From Pseudomonas sp. Leaf48 (GTDB taxonomy: Bacteria; Pseudomonadota; Gammaproteobacteria; Pseudomonadales; Pseudomonadaceae): a stretch of 64,000 bases of DNA. The stretch is taken from assembly GCF_001421885.1 (NCBI RefSeq), contig NZ_LMLH01000032.1, positions 130,537 through 194,536 of the forward strand, in the 5' to 3' direction. Below, piece after piece: positions 16,208 to 24,240 of this stretch (position 1 is its first letter; every line of letters begins with the position of its first letter). A model generated the notes under the pieces. It worked only from the letters and a program-made list of their open reading frames with translations, was not told the DNA's origin and did no database searches. The position numbers were made by a program, and so were the translations under genes.

Positions 16208-16220
16208 ATGTGTGGCGCGA

Positions 16221-16258
16221 AAAAAACCGCGGCTCTTGATGGAGCGTCGCGGTTTTTT
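16221..16258 (+). terminator. Rho-independent terminator of the curlin operon
   Basis: AAAAAACCGCG pairs with CGCGGTTTTTT across a 16-base loop, 13 bases after the stop of the long curlin gene, with the T run at the 3' side. The symmetric A/T ends make it potentially bidirectional. Confidence 0.85.
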
Positions 16259-16318
16259 ATGGGGATGGTGTTCAGGGTCGGGGGACAGAAAGGGATGGGT
16301 TGGATGTCAGACCGCCTT

Positions 16319-16916
16319 CGCTGGCAGGCCAGCTCCCACAATTGGATCCTGGTGTATCTGAGAGAGATTGGTCGGCTCGTAGGCCGCCATCGCTGGCAAG
16401 CCAGCTCCCACAATTGGATCCTGGTGTATCTGAGAGAGATTGGTCGGCTCGTAGGCCGCCATCGCTGGCAAGCCAGCTCCCACAATTGGATCCTGGTGTA
16501 TCTGAGAGAGATTGGTCGGCTCGTAGGCCGCCATCGCTGGCAAGCCAGCTCCCACAAATGGATCCTGGTGTATCTGAGAGAGATTGGTCGGCTCGTAGGC
16601 CGCCATAGCTGGCAAGCCAGCTCCCACAAATGGATCCTGGTGTATCTGAGAGAGATTGGTTGGTTGTCAGGTCGCCTTCGCTGGCAAGCCAGCTCCCACA
16701 ATTGGATCCTGGTGTATCTGAGAGAGATTGGTCGGCTCGTAGGCCGCCATAGCTGGCAAGCCAGCTCCCACAAATGGATCCTGGTGTATCTGAGAGAGAT
16801 TGGTTGGTTGTCAGGTCGCCTTCGCTGGCAGGCCAGCTCCCACAATTGGATCCTGGTGTATCTGAGAGAGATTGGTCGGCTCGTAGGCCGCCATCGCTGG
16901 CAGGCCAGCTCCCACA
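16319..16916. repeat. Tandem array of nine 72-bp REP-containing units
   Basis: The REP core CGCTGGCAAGCCAGCTCCCA recurs at an exact 72-bp period, beginning at 16319, 16391, 16463, 16535, 16607, 16679, 16751, 16823 and 16895. The linker CAATTGGATCCTGGTGTATC then GAGAGAGATTGG is nearly constant. Two linker versions alternate (TCGGCTCGTAGGCCGCCA and TTGGTTGTCAGGTCGCCT). All units face the same way, unlike ordinary inverted REPIN pairs. Because 72 is divisible by three, several frames on both strands stay open across the array; these are not taken as genes. Confidence 0.95.
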
Positions 16917-16967
16917 GAAGAGCAAAAGCAAAGTTGCGTACACCCGCCCCCTCTCTTCACCACTCAA

Positions 16968-17330
16968 CAGGCCGAGCGTTAGCTCGCCTGCAGCTTTTGA
17001 TCTTGATCCACCCGCCCCGTCGGGAGGCTGAGTGGAGGTGTTCATCCGGGGGGTAGGCGCGCAGCGCCGTTCGACGAAGTCGAACGCATCGAGAGGAGGT
17101 CGAAGCGAAGCCGACCGGAGGCGATGCCCCCGGATGGACACCGGAGCGAAGGAACGCCGAGCCTAAGCGAGGGGCCGGACGCTGGGGCAAGCGTTTTTGG
17201 TTACTTTTAAGGCGTTTGTTAAAAGTGACTCGCCGTAAGGGCGAAACCATAAGCCGCCGTTACCGAAGCAATGGATATGTACACAACCCACCAGGAACCT
17301 GGTCGGCCCAGAGGCCGCCAAGACCAAAAA
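16968..17330. repeat. Long Pseudomonas intergenic repetitive element
   Basis: Holds GGAGGTGTTCATCCGGGGG, CGCAGCGCCG, a nested inverted repeat TTCGACgaaGTCGAA, GGATGGACACCGGAGCGAAGG, AACGCCGAGC, TTTTTGGTTACTTTT and GACTCGCCGTAAGGGCGAAA. From memory, this block recurs in many copies between genes in fluorescens and putida group genomes. The TTCATCCGGGGG and CCCCCGGATG parts are complementary and could close a long stem of about 90 bases. No protein is assigned. Whether it is transcribed is unknown. Confidence 0.55.
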
Positions 17331-17436
17331 GCCGATCAACAAGCTCGATAATAACTATGCGCAAGGGTGTTTTTTCATCACCAGGCTCCAGCTCTAAAGT
17401 GGACACATCTTCTCCCCCACCCCCTGGAGCAACACC

Positions 17437-17649
17437 ATGAAAAACATCATCAGCCTGGGTTTCACCCTTACCCTGCTCGGCGCCACATCCGCCATCGCCG
17501 CGCCACACACCACTTCACCACAGATTGCCGTGAGCAAAGCCGCCCAACCGGCAATAGTAAATGTGAACACCGTCGGCAAAGACCAACCAGCAAAACTCTA
17601 CGTCGCAGAAAACCGTCCCGAGTTCGGTTCGAAGTATCAGCGCTATTGA
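17437..17649 (+). CDS. Small exported protein
   Basis: 70 residues. The signal peptide MKNIISLGFTLTLLGATSAIA is followed by a mature region of about 48 residues (SPQIAVSKAAQPAIVNVNTV). A fair RBS region (GGAGCAAC) precedes the ATG. It stands alone and ends before a bidirectional terminator. No family is recognised; the periplasm is the likely location. Confidence 0.6.
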   Translation: MKNIISLGFTLTLLGATSAIAAPHTTSPQIAVSKAAQPAIVNVNTVGKDQPAKLYVAENRPEFGSKYQRY

Positions 17650-17675
17650 TCCACGGTTTTGTACCGCGCCGAAAA

Positions 17676-17706
17676 TGACAAACCCCGCCAATCGCGGGGT
17701 TTGTCA
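17676..17706. terminator. Bidirectional terminator
   Basis: TGACAAACCCCGC pairs with GCGGGGTTTGTCA across a 5-base loop. It lies between converging genes (stops at 17649 and 17720). Confidence 0.75.
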
Positions 17707-17719
17707 TATATCTGAGCCT

Positions 17720-19126
17720 TTATTGCACCAATCGCTGCGCCAGGGCCTTGGCCTGACTCGCCACATCTGTCACCGCCGTGCTTTCCCACCAAATACCACG
17801 CAACGGCGGCCCCATGGCAAACAGACGACTGGCAGCCTGGCCATTGGCATCAACCACCGCGCCGTCAACCTCTGCAGCGATACCCAGCGCCAATGGCCCC
17901 GGCCGCACCAGTCCCCGGGCCAGCAATTGCCGGGGCAGCGGACGCGCGACCCGGCGCCAGTCATATTCGATACCGCTGGAGTTGATCAACGCTGCACCAT
18001 GAACCACGGTGGTATGCGTCTCACCACGACGTCGAATGCGAATACCGACGCCGTCATTCGTCGAAGGCTCAAGCCCCTGGAAGGATGCCGCCTGAATGCG
18101 CAACCGCCCTTCCCGGTGCAAGCGTTCCACCAGTTCTGCGCTCAACGGTGGCGAGCGATGATGATGGCTTTCCCACCACGGCCGCACATGCCGCACGAAT
18201 TGCCGGCGCTGCACGTCCGTCGCCTGGTGCCACAAGCGGCCGATATGTGCGCGCACGGTGTCCAGCGGTGCCTGCCAGTCAATGCCCTGGGCGATGGCGT
18301 CCCGGCAGTGCCGGCGCAGTTCGCGCAGCAGTTGCCGGGGCGTACGGATGCGGTGATCTTCGGCGAGAAAATCCACCCAGACCGGTGGCTGACGGCGCAC
18401 ATGGGGTAGCAGGCCATGTCGGGAGAACACTTCGATCGGCCCGCGATGCCCGGCCTGTTCCAGCGACACCACGGCATCGACCATGGTCAGGCCCGAGCCG
18501 ATGATCAACACCGTCGACTGCGGGTCGAGTCGCGCCATGGCGGCCACGTCCCAAGGATCCAGGCCGGCAGCATTCAAGCCGCTGGATTGGGTCTGTGGCG
18601 TGCGCGCTGCGGCAAACATCCCCGTGGCCAGCACCGCAAAAGCGCCCTGCATGTGTCGACCGTCGCTCAAGGTCAATCGCACCTTGTCCGGATCGACCTG
18701 CAGGTCCACCACTTCAGCTTGTACATGCTCAACGCTCGAGCCGTTTGAGGCGCCCAGCGCTTGCGCCTGTGCCAGACGCTGTTGTGCGTACAGGCCGAAA
18801 ATGCCCCGGGGCGGGAACAATTCGCTGATCGGCACCTGTTGCTGGTCCGATTCCGGCCAGCCGCCGGCGGCAATGTATTCGCTTAGCCATTGAGTCAGGT
18901 CGTCGGCGTTGTCCGGGTCGACGCTCATGCGCGCCGCATTGCCGTTGAGCGTATGTCCCAGCTCCACCGCACTGTAGGCCTCGCCCCGACCAAGTTCACC
19001 ACGGGGTTCGATCACCAGGACCTTGCGCTTGCCTGGCTGGCGCAACAGCTGCGCCGCCAGCATCGCGCCGCTGAGGCCACCGCCGACAATCAGAATGTCG
19101 GCTTCATTATTCAGGGTCTGGCTCAT
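17720..19126 (-). CDS. FAD/NAD(P)-binding oxidoreductase
   Basis: 468 residues. A dinucleotide-binding motif opens the protein (ADILIVGGGLSGAMLAAQL). It is followed by the family signature GRGEAYS and then HTLNGNAARMSV, typical of the NAD_binding_9/FAD-NAD(P)-binding family. A second nucleotide-binding motif, VLIIGSGLTMVDAV, lies near residue 210, as in flavin monooxygenase-like folds. The substrate is unknown. The gene lies just downstream of the XRE-cupin regulator gene on the same strand, 14 bases away, so the two are likely co-transcribed. Confidence 0.8.
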   Translation of the reverse strand: MSQTLNNEADILIVGGGLSGAMLAAQLLRQPGKRKVLVIEPRGELGRGEAYSAVELGHTLNGNAARMSVDPDNADDLTQWLSEYIAAGGWPESDQQQVPISELFPPRGIFGLYAQQRLAQAQALGASNGSSVEHVQAEVVDLQVDPDKVRLTLSDGRHMQGAFAVLATGMFAAARTPQTQSSGLNAAGLDPWDVAAMARLDPQSTVLIIGSGLTMVDAVVSLEQAGHRGPIEVFSRHGLLPHVRRQPPVWVDFLAEDHRIRTPRQLLRELRRHCRDAIAQGIDWQAPLDTVRAHIGRLWHQATDVQRRQFVRHVRPWWESHHHRSPPLSAELVERLHREGRLRIQAASFQGLEPSTNDGVGIRIRRRGETHTTVVHGAALINSSGIEYDWRRVARPLPRQLLARGLVRPGPLALGIAAEVDGAVVDANGQAASRLFAMGPPLRGIWWESTAVTDVASQAKALAQRLVQ

Positions 19127-19140
19127 CGTGCACTTCCTGT

Positions 19141-19704
19141 TCAGATCACCACATTACGCACAAAACGCGCCGCCACCGGTCCGTCGTTGCGATAACAGTG
19201 GGGCTGGTTGCTGGCAAACATGAAAAATTCGCCTGCGGCAATGTTATTGGCCACATCGCCAAGCATCACCGTCAGGCATCCCTCAAATACATATATCTGT
19301 TCGCTCCAGCCATCGGCGTCCGGTTCCGACGGATAAACCTCGCCCGGTTGCAGGCACCACTCCCACTGTTCCACTTCACGGCTGGCCGTGGCTTTGGAGA
19401 GCAGCACGGCCTTGCTGCCGGCAATCTTGCCGGTCCAGGCCAGCTCGTTGATACGACTGGGATCCCGGGCGTCCGGGGCCTGGATCAGGTCGCTGAAGGC
19501 AACATCCAGCGCTTGCGCGACACGATCGAGGGTAGTCAGGCTGACGTTCTTTTCGCCGGCTTCGATGGCCACCAGCATGCGCCGGCTAACCCCGGACAGT
19601 TCAGCCAGGGCACTCTGGCTCATATCGGCGGCGTGACGCAAACGGCGCACGTTCTGGCTGACGTGCTGAAGGACCGAAGCCCGTTGGGAAGAATCTTTGT
19701 GCAC
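19141..19704 (-). CDS. XRE-family regulator with C-terminal cupin
   Basis: 187 residues from a GTG at 19704 (reads (V)HKDSSQRAS, the usual beginning for this family); the GTG at 19716 is possible. Residues about 8-65 form a helix-turn-helix of the XRE type (MSQSALAELSGVSRRML and IEAGEKNVSLTTL). The C-terminal half is a cupin (LQPGEVYPSEPDADG, GEFFMFASNQPHCY), a small-molecule-binding barrel. Such regulators usually control an adjacent exporter or catabolic gene. It is divergent from the EamA transporter gene with a palindrome between them, and likely represses both directions. Confidence 0.85.
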   Translation of the reverse strand: MHKDSSQRASVLQHVSQNVRRLRHAADMSQSALAELSGVSRRMLVAIEAGEKNVSLTTLDRVAQALDVAFSDLIQAPDARDPSRINELAWTGKIAGSKAVLLSKATASREVEQWEWCLQPGEVYPSEPDADGWSEQIYVFEGCLTVMLGDVANNIAAGEFFMFASNQPHCYRNDGPVAARFVRNVVI

Positions 19705-19750
19705 TATATTGCTCACTGGCTGGGGTTGGGCAGTATACTGCGCAACATTC

Positions 19751-19765
19751 GACGCATTGTGCGTC
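19751..19765. promoter_or_regulatory. Candidate operator (GACGCA-TTG-TGCGTC)
   Basis: A perfect inverted repeat in the 84-base gap between the XRE-cupin gene and the EamA gene, just downstream of a TATACT (19734-19739) that could be a -10 for the transporter gene. It probably binds the neighbouring regulator. Confidence 0.5.
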
Positions 19766-19788
19766 GCCCTTTTGTAGCGTGCAAGGTC

Positions 19789-20724
19789 ATGACGTCGGCG
19801 AACTCCCCCCTGGCTTCCTCCCGTTTCACCAGTTTCAGCAAGGCCGAATGGGTGCTGGTGCTGATTACCATGGTCTGGGGCGGCACCTTCCTGCTGGTCC
19901 AGCACGCGATGACCGTCAGCGGCCCGATGTTTTTCGTCGGCCTGCGCTTTGCCGCTGCCGCCAGCATCGTCGCCCTGTTTTCCTGGCGGCACCTGAGGGG
20001 ACTGACCCTGTTCGAGCTCAAGGCCGGATCATTTATCGGCGTGGCGATCATGCTCGGCTATGGCTTGCAGACGGTGGGGTTACAGAGCATTCCCAGCAGT
20101 CAGTCAGCGTTCATAACCGCCCTCTATGTGCCCTTCGTGCCGTTGCTGCAATGGCTGGTGCTGGGCCGCCGTCCGGGGCTGATGCCCAGCATCGGCATCA
20201 TGCTGGCCTTTACCGGGTTGATGCTGTTGTCCGGGCCGTCCGGTGCTTCGTTCAATTTCAGTCCCGGTGAAATCGCCACCCTGATCAGCGCCGTGGCGAT
20301 TGCCGCGGAGATCATTCTGATCAGCACCTATGCCGGGCAAGTGGATGTGCGCCGGGTAACGGTGGTGCAACTGGCGGTTACTTCGATCCTGTCATTCCTG
20401 ATGGTGGTGCCGACCCACGAGGCGATTCCGGACTTCTCCTGGTTGCTGCTGTGCAGCGCCTTGGGGCTGGGAGCGGCGAGCGCGGCGATCCAGGTGGCGA
20501 TGAACTGGGCACAGAAGAGCGTCTCGCCGACCCGGGCGACCCTCATCTACGCTGGCGAGCCGGTGTGGGCCGGGATTGTCGGGCGCATTGCCGGGGAGCG
20601 CCTGCCGGCTATAGCCCTGGTGGGGGCCGGGTTGATTGTGGCAGCGGTGATTGTCAGTGAGTTGAAGACCAAGGGTAAGGCTCGCCCTGTGGAAGAAGGG
20701 CTAGAACGCGAAACCCAGGGTTAA
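19789..20724 (+). CDS. EamA/DMT-family transporter
   Basis: 311 residues from the ATG at 19789 (AAGG upstream). It has ten hydrophobic segments in two EamA halves. The first opens VLVLITMVWGGTFLLVQ with the typical W-G-x-x-F motif; the second includes SPTRATLIYAGEPVWAGI, the usual E-P-V motif of the last helices. DMT exporters move amino acids, metabolites or drugs out of the cell; the substrate here is unknown. It is divergent from the XRE-cupin regulator, which suggests export induced by a cupin-bound ligand. Confidence 0.88.
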   Translation: MTSANSPLASSRFTSFSKAEWVLVLITMVWGGTFLLVQHAMTVSGPMFFVGLRFAAAASIVALFSWRHLRGLTLFELKAGSFIGVAIMLGYGLQTVGLQSIPSSQSAFITALYVPFVPLLQWLVLGRRPGLMPSIGIMLAFTGLMLLSGPSGASFNFSPGEIATLISAVAIAAEIILISTYAGQVDVRRVTVVQLAVTSILSFLMVVPTHEAIPDFSWLLLCSALGLGAASAAIQVAMNWAQKSVSPTRATLIYAGEPVWAGIVGRIAGERLPAIALVGAGLIVAAVIVSELKTKGKARPVEEGLERETQG

Positions 20725-20753
20725 GTCACTTGAATTTGCGTCGCCTCTGCAGA

Positions 20754-20850
20754 CCCCATCGCGAGCAGGCGCGCTCCCATAGTGTCTCTGGCTGTACGTA
20801 GCAATTATGTTCACCTGCAGACTTGTGGGAGCGAGCCTGCTCGCGATGGG
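20754..20850. repeat. REPIN (inverted REP pair)
   Basis: Arms CCCATCGCGAGCAGGCGCGC and GCGAGCCTGCTCGCGATGGG at the two ends, with about 45 bases between. It lies in the gap before the antiporter operon. Confidence 0.85.
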
Positions 20851-20995
20851 GCCGCCCCCGCTGTAATCATCCCCCTGAAACAAAGTTGGACAAGGCTTTT
20901 CCGTCTATCTTGTAGGATTCTGCGACAGCTTCGCATTTGGTGATCCGCGAACTGGCACGTATGATGCTTCACAAACTTCCGCAGATTAGAAGCCT

Positions 20996-23896
20996 ATGTC
21001 CCTGATAGTTCTACTGCTTCTGCCATTCATTGGCAGCTGTTTGGCGGCCGTGTTGCCGCACAACGCCCGCAATGCCGAGTCCCTGTTGGCAGGCCTGGTC
21101 GCCTTGATCGGCACAGTCCAGGTCGCCCTGCTGTACCCGCAGATCGCCCATGGCGGCGTCATTCGCGAAGAATTCTTCTGGTTGCCCAGCCTCGGGCTGA
21201 ACTTCGTCCTGCGCATGGACGGCTTTGCCTGGCTGTTTTCCATGCTGGTGCTGGGCATCGGCACGCTGGTGTCGCTGTACGCCCGCTACTACATGTCGCC
21301 GGACGATCCGGTGCCGCGTTTCTTCGCGTTTTTCCTGGCGTTCATGGGGGCCATGCTCGGCCTGGTGATCTCCGGCAACCTGATCCAGATCGTGTTTTTC
21401 TGGGAACTGACCAGCCTCTTCTCATTCCTGTTGATCGGCTACTGGCACCACCGCGCCGATGCCCGCCGTGGCGCCTACATGGCGCTGATGGTGACTGGCG
21501 CGGGCGGCTTGTGCCTGCTGGCGGGGGTCATGCTGCTCGGCCATGTGGTCGGCAGCTATGACCTGGACAAGGTCCTGGCCGCCGGCGAGCTGATTCGTGC
21601 CCATGCCCTTTACCCCATCCTCCTGCCCCTGATCCTGATCGGCGCCCTGAGCAAAAGCGCGCAATTCCCCTTCCACTTCTGGCTGCCCCACGCCATGGCC
21701 GCGCCGACACCGGTCTCGGCGTATCTGCACTCGGCGACCATGGTCAAGGCCGGGGTATTCCTGCTCGCACGGCTATGGCCGTCGCTTTCCGGCAGTGAAG
21801 AATGGTTCTACATCGTCAGCGGCGCCGGCGCCTGCACCCTGCTGCTCGGCGCTTACTGCGCGATGTTCCAGAACGACCTCAAGGGCCTGCTGGCCTATTC
21901 GACCATCAGCCACCTGGGCCTGATCACCCTGCTACTCGGCCTGAACAGCCCCCTGGCGGCCGTGGCCGCGGTGTTCCACATCCTCAACCACGCCACCTTC
22001 AAGGCCTCGCTGTTCATGGCCGCCGGGATCATCGACCACGAAAGCGGCACCCGCGACATCCGCAAGCTCAGCGGCCTGATCAAGCTGATTCCGTACACCG
22101 CGACCCTGGCCATGGTCGCCAGTGCCTCGATGGCCGGCGTGCCGCTGCTCAACGGCTTCCTCTCCAAAGAGATGTTCTTCGCCGAAACCGTGTTCATCAA
22201 CGCCACGGCCTGGGTTGAACTGACACTGCCGATCGTCGCCACCATCGCCGGCACGTTCAGCGTCGCTTACTCCCTGCGTTTTACCGTGGATGTGTTCTTC
22301 GGCCCGCCTGCCACCGACCTGCCCCACACGCCCCACGAGCCGCCGCGGTGGATGCGTGCTCCGGTAGAGTTGCTGGTGTTCACCTGCCTGCTGGTGGGCA
22401 TTTTCCCGGCCCAGATAGTCGGCCCGCTGCTCGCCGCCGCGGCACAACCGGTGGTTGGCGGTACATTGCCAGAGTACAGCCTGGCGATCTGGCACGGCTT
22501 GAACGCACCGATGATCATGAGCCTGATTGCCCTGTCCTGCGGCACCCTGCTCTACCTGCTATTGCGCAATCAGCTCAAGCGCGGACGCATCACCCGCCCG
22601 CCGCTTATTGGCCGGTTTGACGGCAAGCGCCTGTTCGAGTGCGGCCTGGTCATCAAGATGCGCATGGCTCGCCGCCTGGACCAACTGCTCGGCACCCGGC
22701 GCCTGCAAGCGCAGTTGTTCCTGATGGTGCTGGCCGCCGTGCTGGCCGGCTTGATCCCGATGTTGCACAGCAGCCTGAGCTGGGGTGAACGGCCGAAGAT
22801 CCCCGGGTCGATCGTGTTCGTCACCCTGTGGCTGCTGGCCATCGCCTGCGCCCTTGGCGCTGCGTATCAGGCCAAGTACCACCGACTCGCCGCCCTGACC
22901 ATGGTCAGCGTCTGCGGCCTGATGACCTGCGTCACGTTCGTCTGGTTCTCGGCGCCGGACCTGGCGCTGACGCAACTGGCGGTTGAAGTGGTGACCACGG
23001 TACTGATCCTCCTGGGTCTGCGCTGGCTGCCGCGACGGATCGAAGAAGTCTCGCCGTTGCCGGGCAGCCTGCGCCGGGCGCGGGTACGGCGTATTCGCGA
23101 CTTGCTGTTGTCGACCTCGGTCGGCGTCGGCATGGCTCTGCTGGCCTACGCCATGCTGACCCGCCAGACCCCAAACGACATTTCCTCGTTCTACCTGAGC
23201 CGCGCCTTGCCCGAGGGCGGTGGCAGCAACGTGGTCAACGTGATGCTGGTGGATTTCCGCGGCTTCGACACCCTCGGTGAAATCACCGTGCTGGTGGCCG
23301 TGGCGCTGACCGTGTACGCCCTGCTGCGCCGCTTCCGGCCACCGAAAGAGAGCCTGCAGCTGCCGGCCCAGCAGCGTTTGCTGGCACCGGACGTGGTCAC
23401 AGATCTGGTCAACCCGCGTCACGCCAGCGACACCGCACTCGGTTTCATGATGGTGCCGGCGGTGCTGGTGCGCCTGCTGCTGCCGGTGGCCCTGGTGGTG
23501 TCGTTCTACCTGTTCATGCGCGGGCACAACCAGCCCGGCGGCGGATTCGTCGCGGGGCTGGTGATGTCGGTGGCGTTCATCCTGCAGTACATGGTGGCCG
23601 GCACCCAGTGGGTCGAGGCGCAAATGAGCCTGCGTCCGCTGCGCTGGATGGGCACCGGGCTGCTGTTCGCCACGATGACCGGGCTGGGCGCAATGGCGGT
23701 CGGATATCCGTTCCTGACCACCCATACCTGGCATTTCGACCTGCCGCTGCTGGGCGACATTCACCTGGCCAGCGCACTGTTCTTCGATGTCGGCGTATAC
23801 GCAGTGGTGGTCGGTTCGACCCTGTTGATCCTCACCGCCCTCGCCCACCAATCGGTACGGGGTCACAAAACCGCTGCAGCCAAGGGAGCCGTCTGA
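20996..23896 (+). CDS. phaA: Monovalent cation/H+ antiporter subunit A (A-B fusion)
   Basis: 966 residues. The N-terminal 500 residues match the proton-pumping NuoL-like part of MrpA (FFWELTSLFSFLLIGYW, SKSAQFPFHFWLPHAMAAPTPVSA, LLAYSTISHLGL). The C-terminal 300 residues carry the MrpA tail and an MrpB-like domain (RGHNQPGGGFVAGLVMSVAF), as in group 2 Mrp/Pha systems where A and B are fused. The complex exchanges Na+ or K+ for protons across the inner membrane and supports pH and salt tolerance. It is first in a six-gene operon; its TGA overlaps the ATG of subunit C by one base. Confidence 0.93.
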   Translation: MSLIVLLLLPFIGSCLAAVLPHNARNAESLLAGLVALIGTVQVALLYPQIAHGGVIREEFFWLPSLGLNFVLRMDGFAWLFSMLVLGIGTLVSLYARYYMSPDDPVPRFFAFFLAFMGAMLGLVISGNLIQIVFFWELTSLFSFLLIGYWHHRADARRGAYMALMVTGAGGLCLLAGVMLLGHVVGSYDLDKVLAAGELIRAHALYPILLPLILIGALSKSAQFPFHFWLPHAMAAPTPVSAYLHSATMVKAGVFLLARLWPSLSGSEEWFYIVSGAGACTLLLGAYCAMFQNDLKGLLAYSTISHLGLITLLLGLNSPLAAVAAVFHILNHATFKASLFMAAGIIDHESGTRDIRKLSGLIKLIPYTATLAMVASASMAGVPLLNGFLSKEMFFAETVFINATAWVELTLPIVATIAGTFSVAYSLRFTVDVFFGPPATDLPHTPHEPPRWMRAPVELLVFTCLLVGIFPAQIVGPLLAAAAQPVVGGTLPEYSLAIWHGLNAPMIMSLIALSCGTLLYLLLRNQLKRGRITRPPLIGRFDGKRLFECGLVIKMRMARRLDQLLGTRRLQAQLFLMVLAAVLAGLIPMLHSSLSWGERPKIPGSIVFVTLWLLAIACALGAAYQAKYHRLAALTMVSVCGLMTCVTFVWFSAPDLALTQLAVEVVTTVLILLGLRWLPRRIEEVSPLPGSLRRARVRRIRDLLLSTSVGVGMALLAYAMLTRQTPNDISSFYLSRALPEGGGSNVVNVMLVDFRGFDTLGEITVLVAVALTVYALLRRFRPPKESLQLPAQQRLLAPDVVTDLVNPRHASDTALGFMMVPAVLVRLLLPVALVVSFYLFMRGHNQPGGGFVAGLVMSVAFILQYMVAGTQWVEAQMSLRPLRWMGTGLLFATMTGLGAMAVGYPFLTTHTWHFDLPLLGDIHLASALFFDVGVYAVVVGSTLLILTALAHQSVRGHKTAAAKGAV

Positions 23897-24240
23897 TGGA
23901 AGAAGTCATCGCAATCGCCATCGGCGTACTGGCCGCGTCCGGCGTCTGGCTGATCCTGCGGCCTCGGACGTTCCAGGTGGTCATGGGCCTGTGCCTGCTG
24001 TCCTATGGCGTCAATCTGTTCATCTTCAGCATGGGCAGCCTGTTCATTGGCAAGGAGCCGATCATCAAGGACGGTGTGCCTCAGGATCTGTTGCATTACA
24101 CCGATCCGTTGCCACAGGCGCTGGTCCTGACCGCGATCGTCATCAGCTTCGCCATGACCGCACTGTTCCTGGTGGTGCTGCTCGCGTCCCGGGGCCTGAC
24201 CGGCACCGACCACGTGGATGGCCGGGAGCCCAAGGAATGA
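23896..24240 (+). CDS. phaC: Monovalent cation/H+ antiporter subunit C
   Basis: 114 residues with three membrane helices, similar to NuoK (FQVVMGLCLLSYGVNLFIF, QALVLTAIVISFAMTALFLV). The start ATG at 23896 shares a base with the phaA stop (TGATG), so translation is coupled. Its stop overlaps the start of subunit D. It is part of the membrane arm of the Mrp/Pha antiporter. Confidence 0.9.
   Translation: MEEVIAIAIGVLAASGVWLILRPRTFQVVMGLCLLSYGVNLFIFSMGSLFIGKEPIIKDGVPQDLLHYTDPLPQALVLTAIVISFAMTALFLVVLLASRGLTGTDHVDGREPKE

Noticed and set aside
16208..17056. Long open frames over the 72-bp repeats on both strands
   Set aside because: They arise because the repeat unit is a multiple of three and lacks stops; the peptide is just the translated repeat, and several frames are open at once.
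22559..23866. 435-codon minus-strand frame within phaA
   Set aside because: Gln/His/Arg-rich shadow of a high-GC membrane protein gene.
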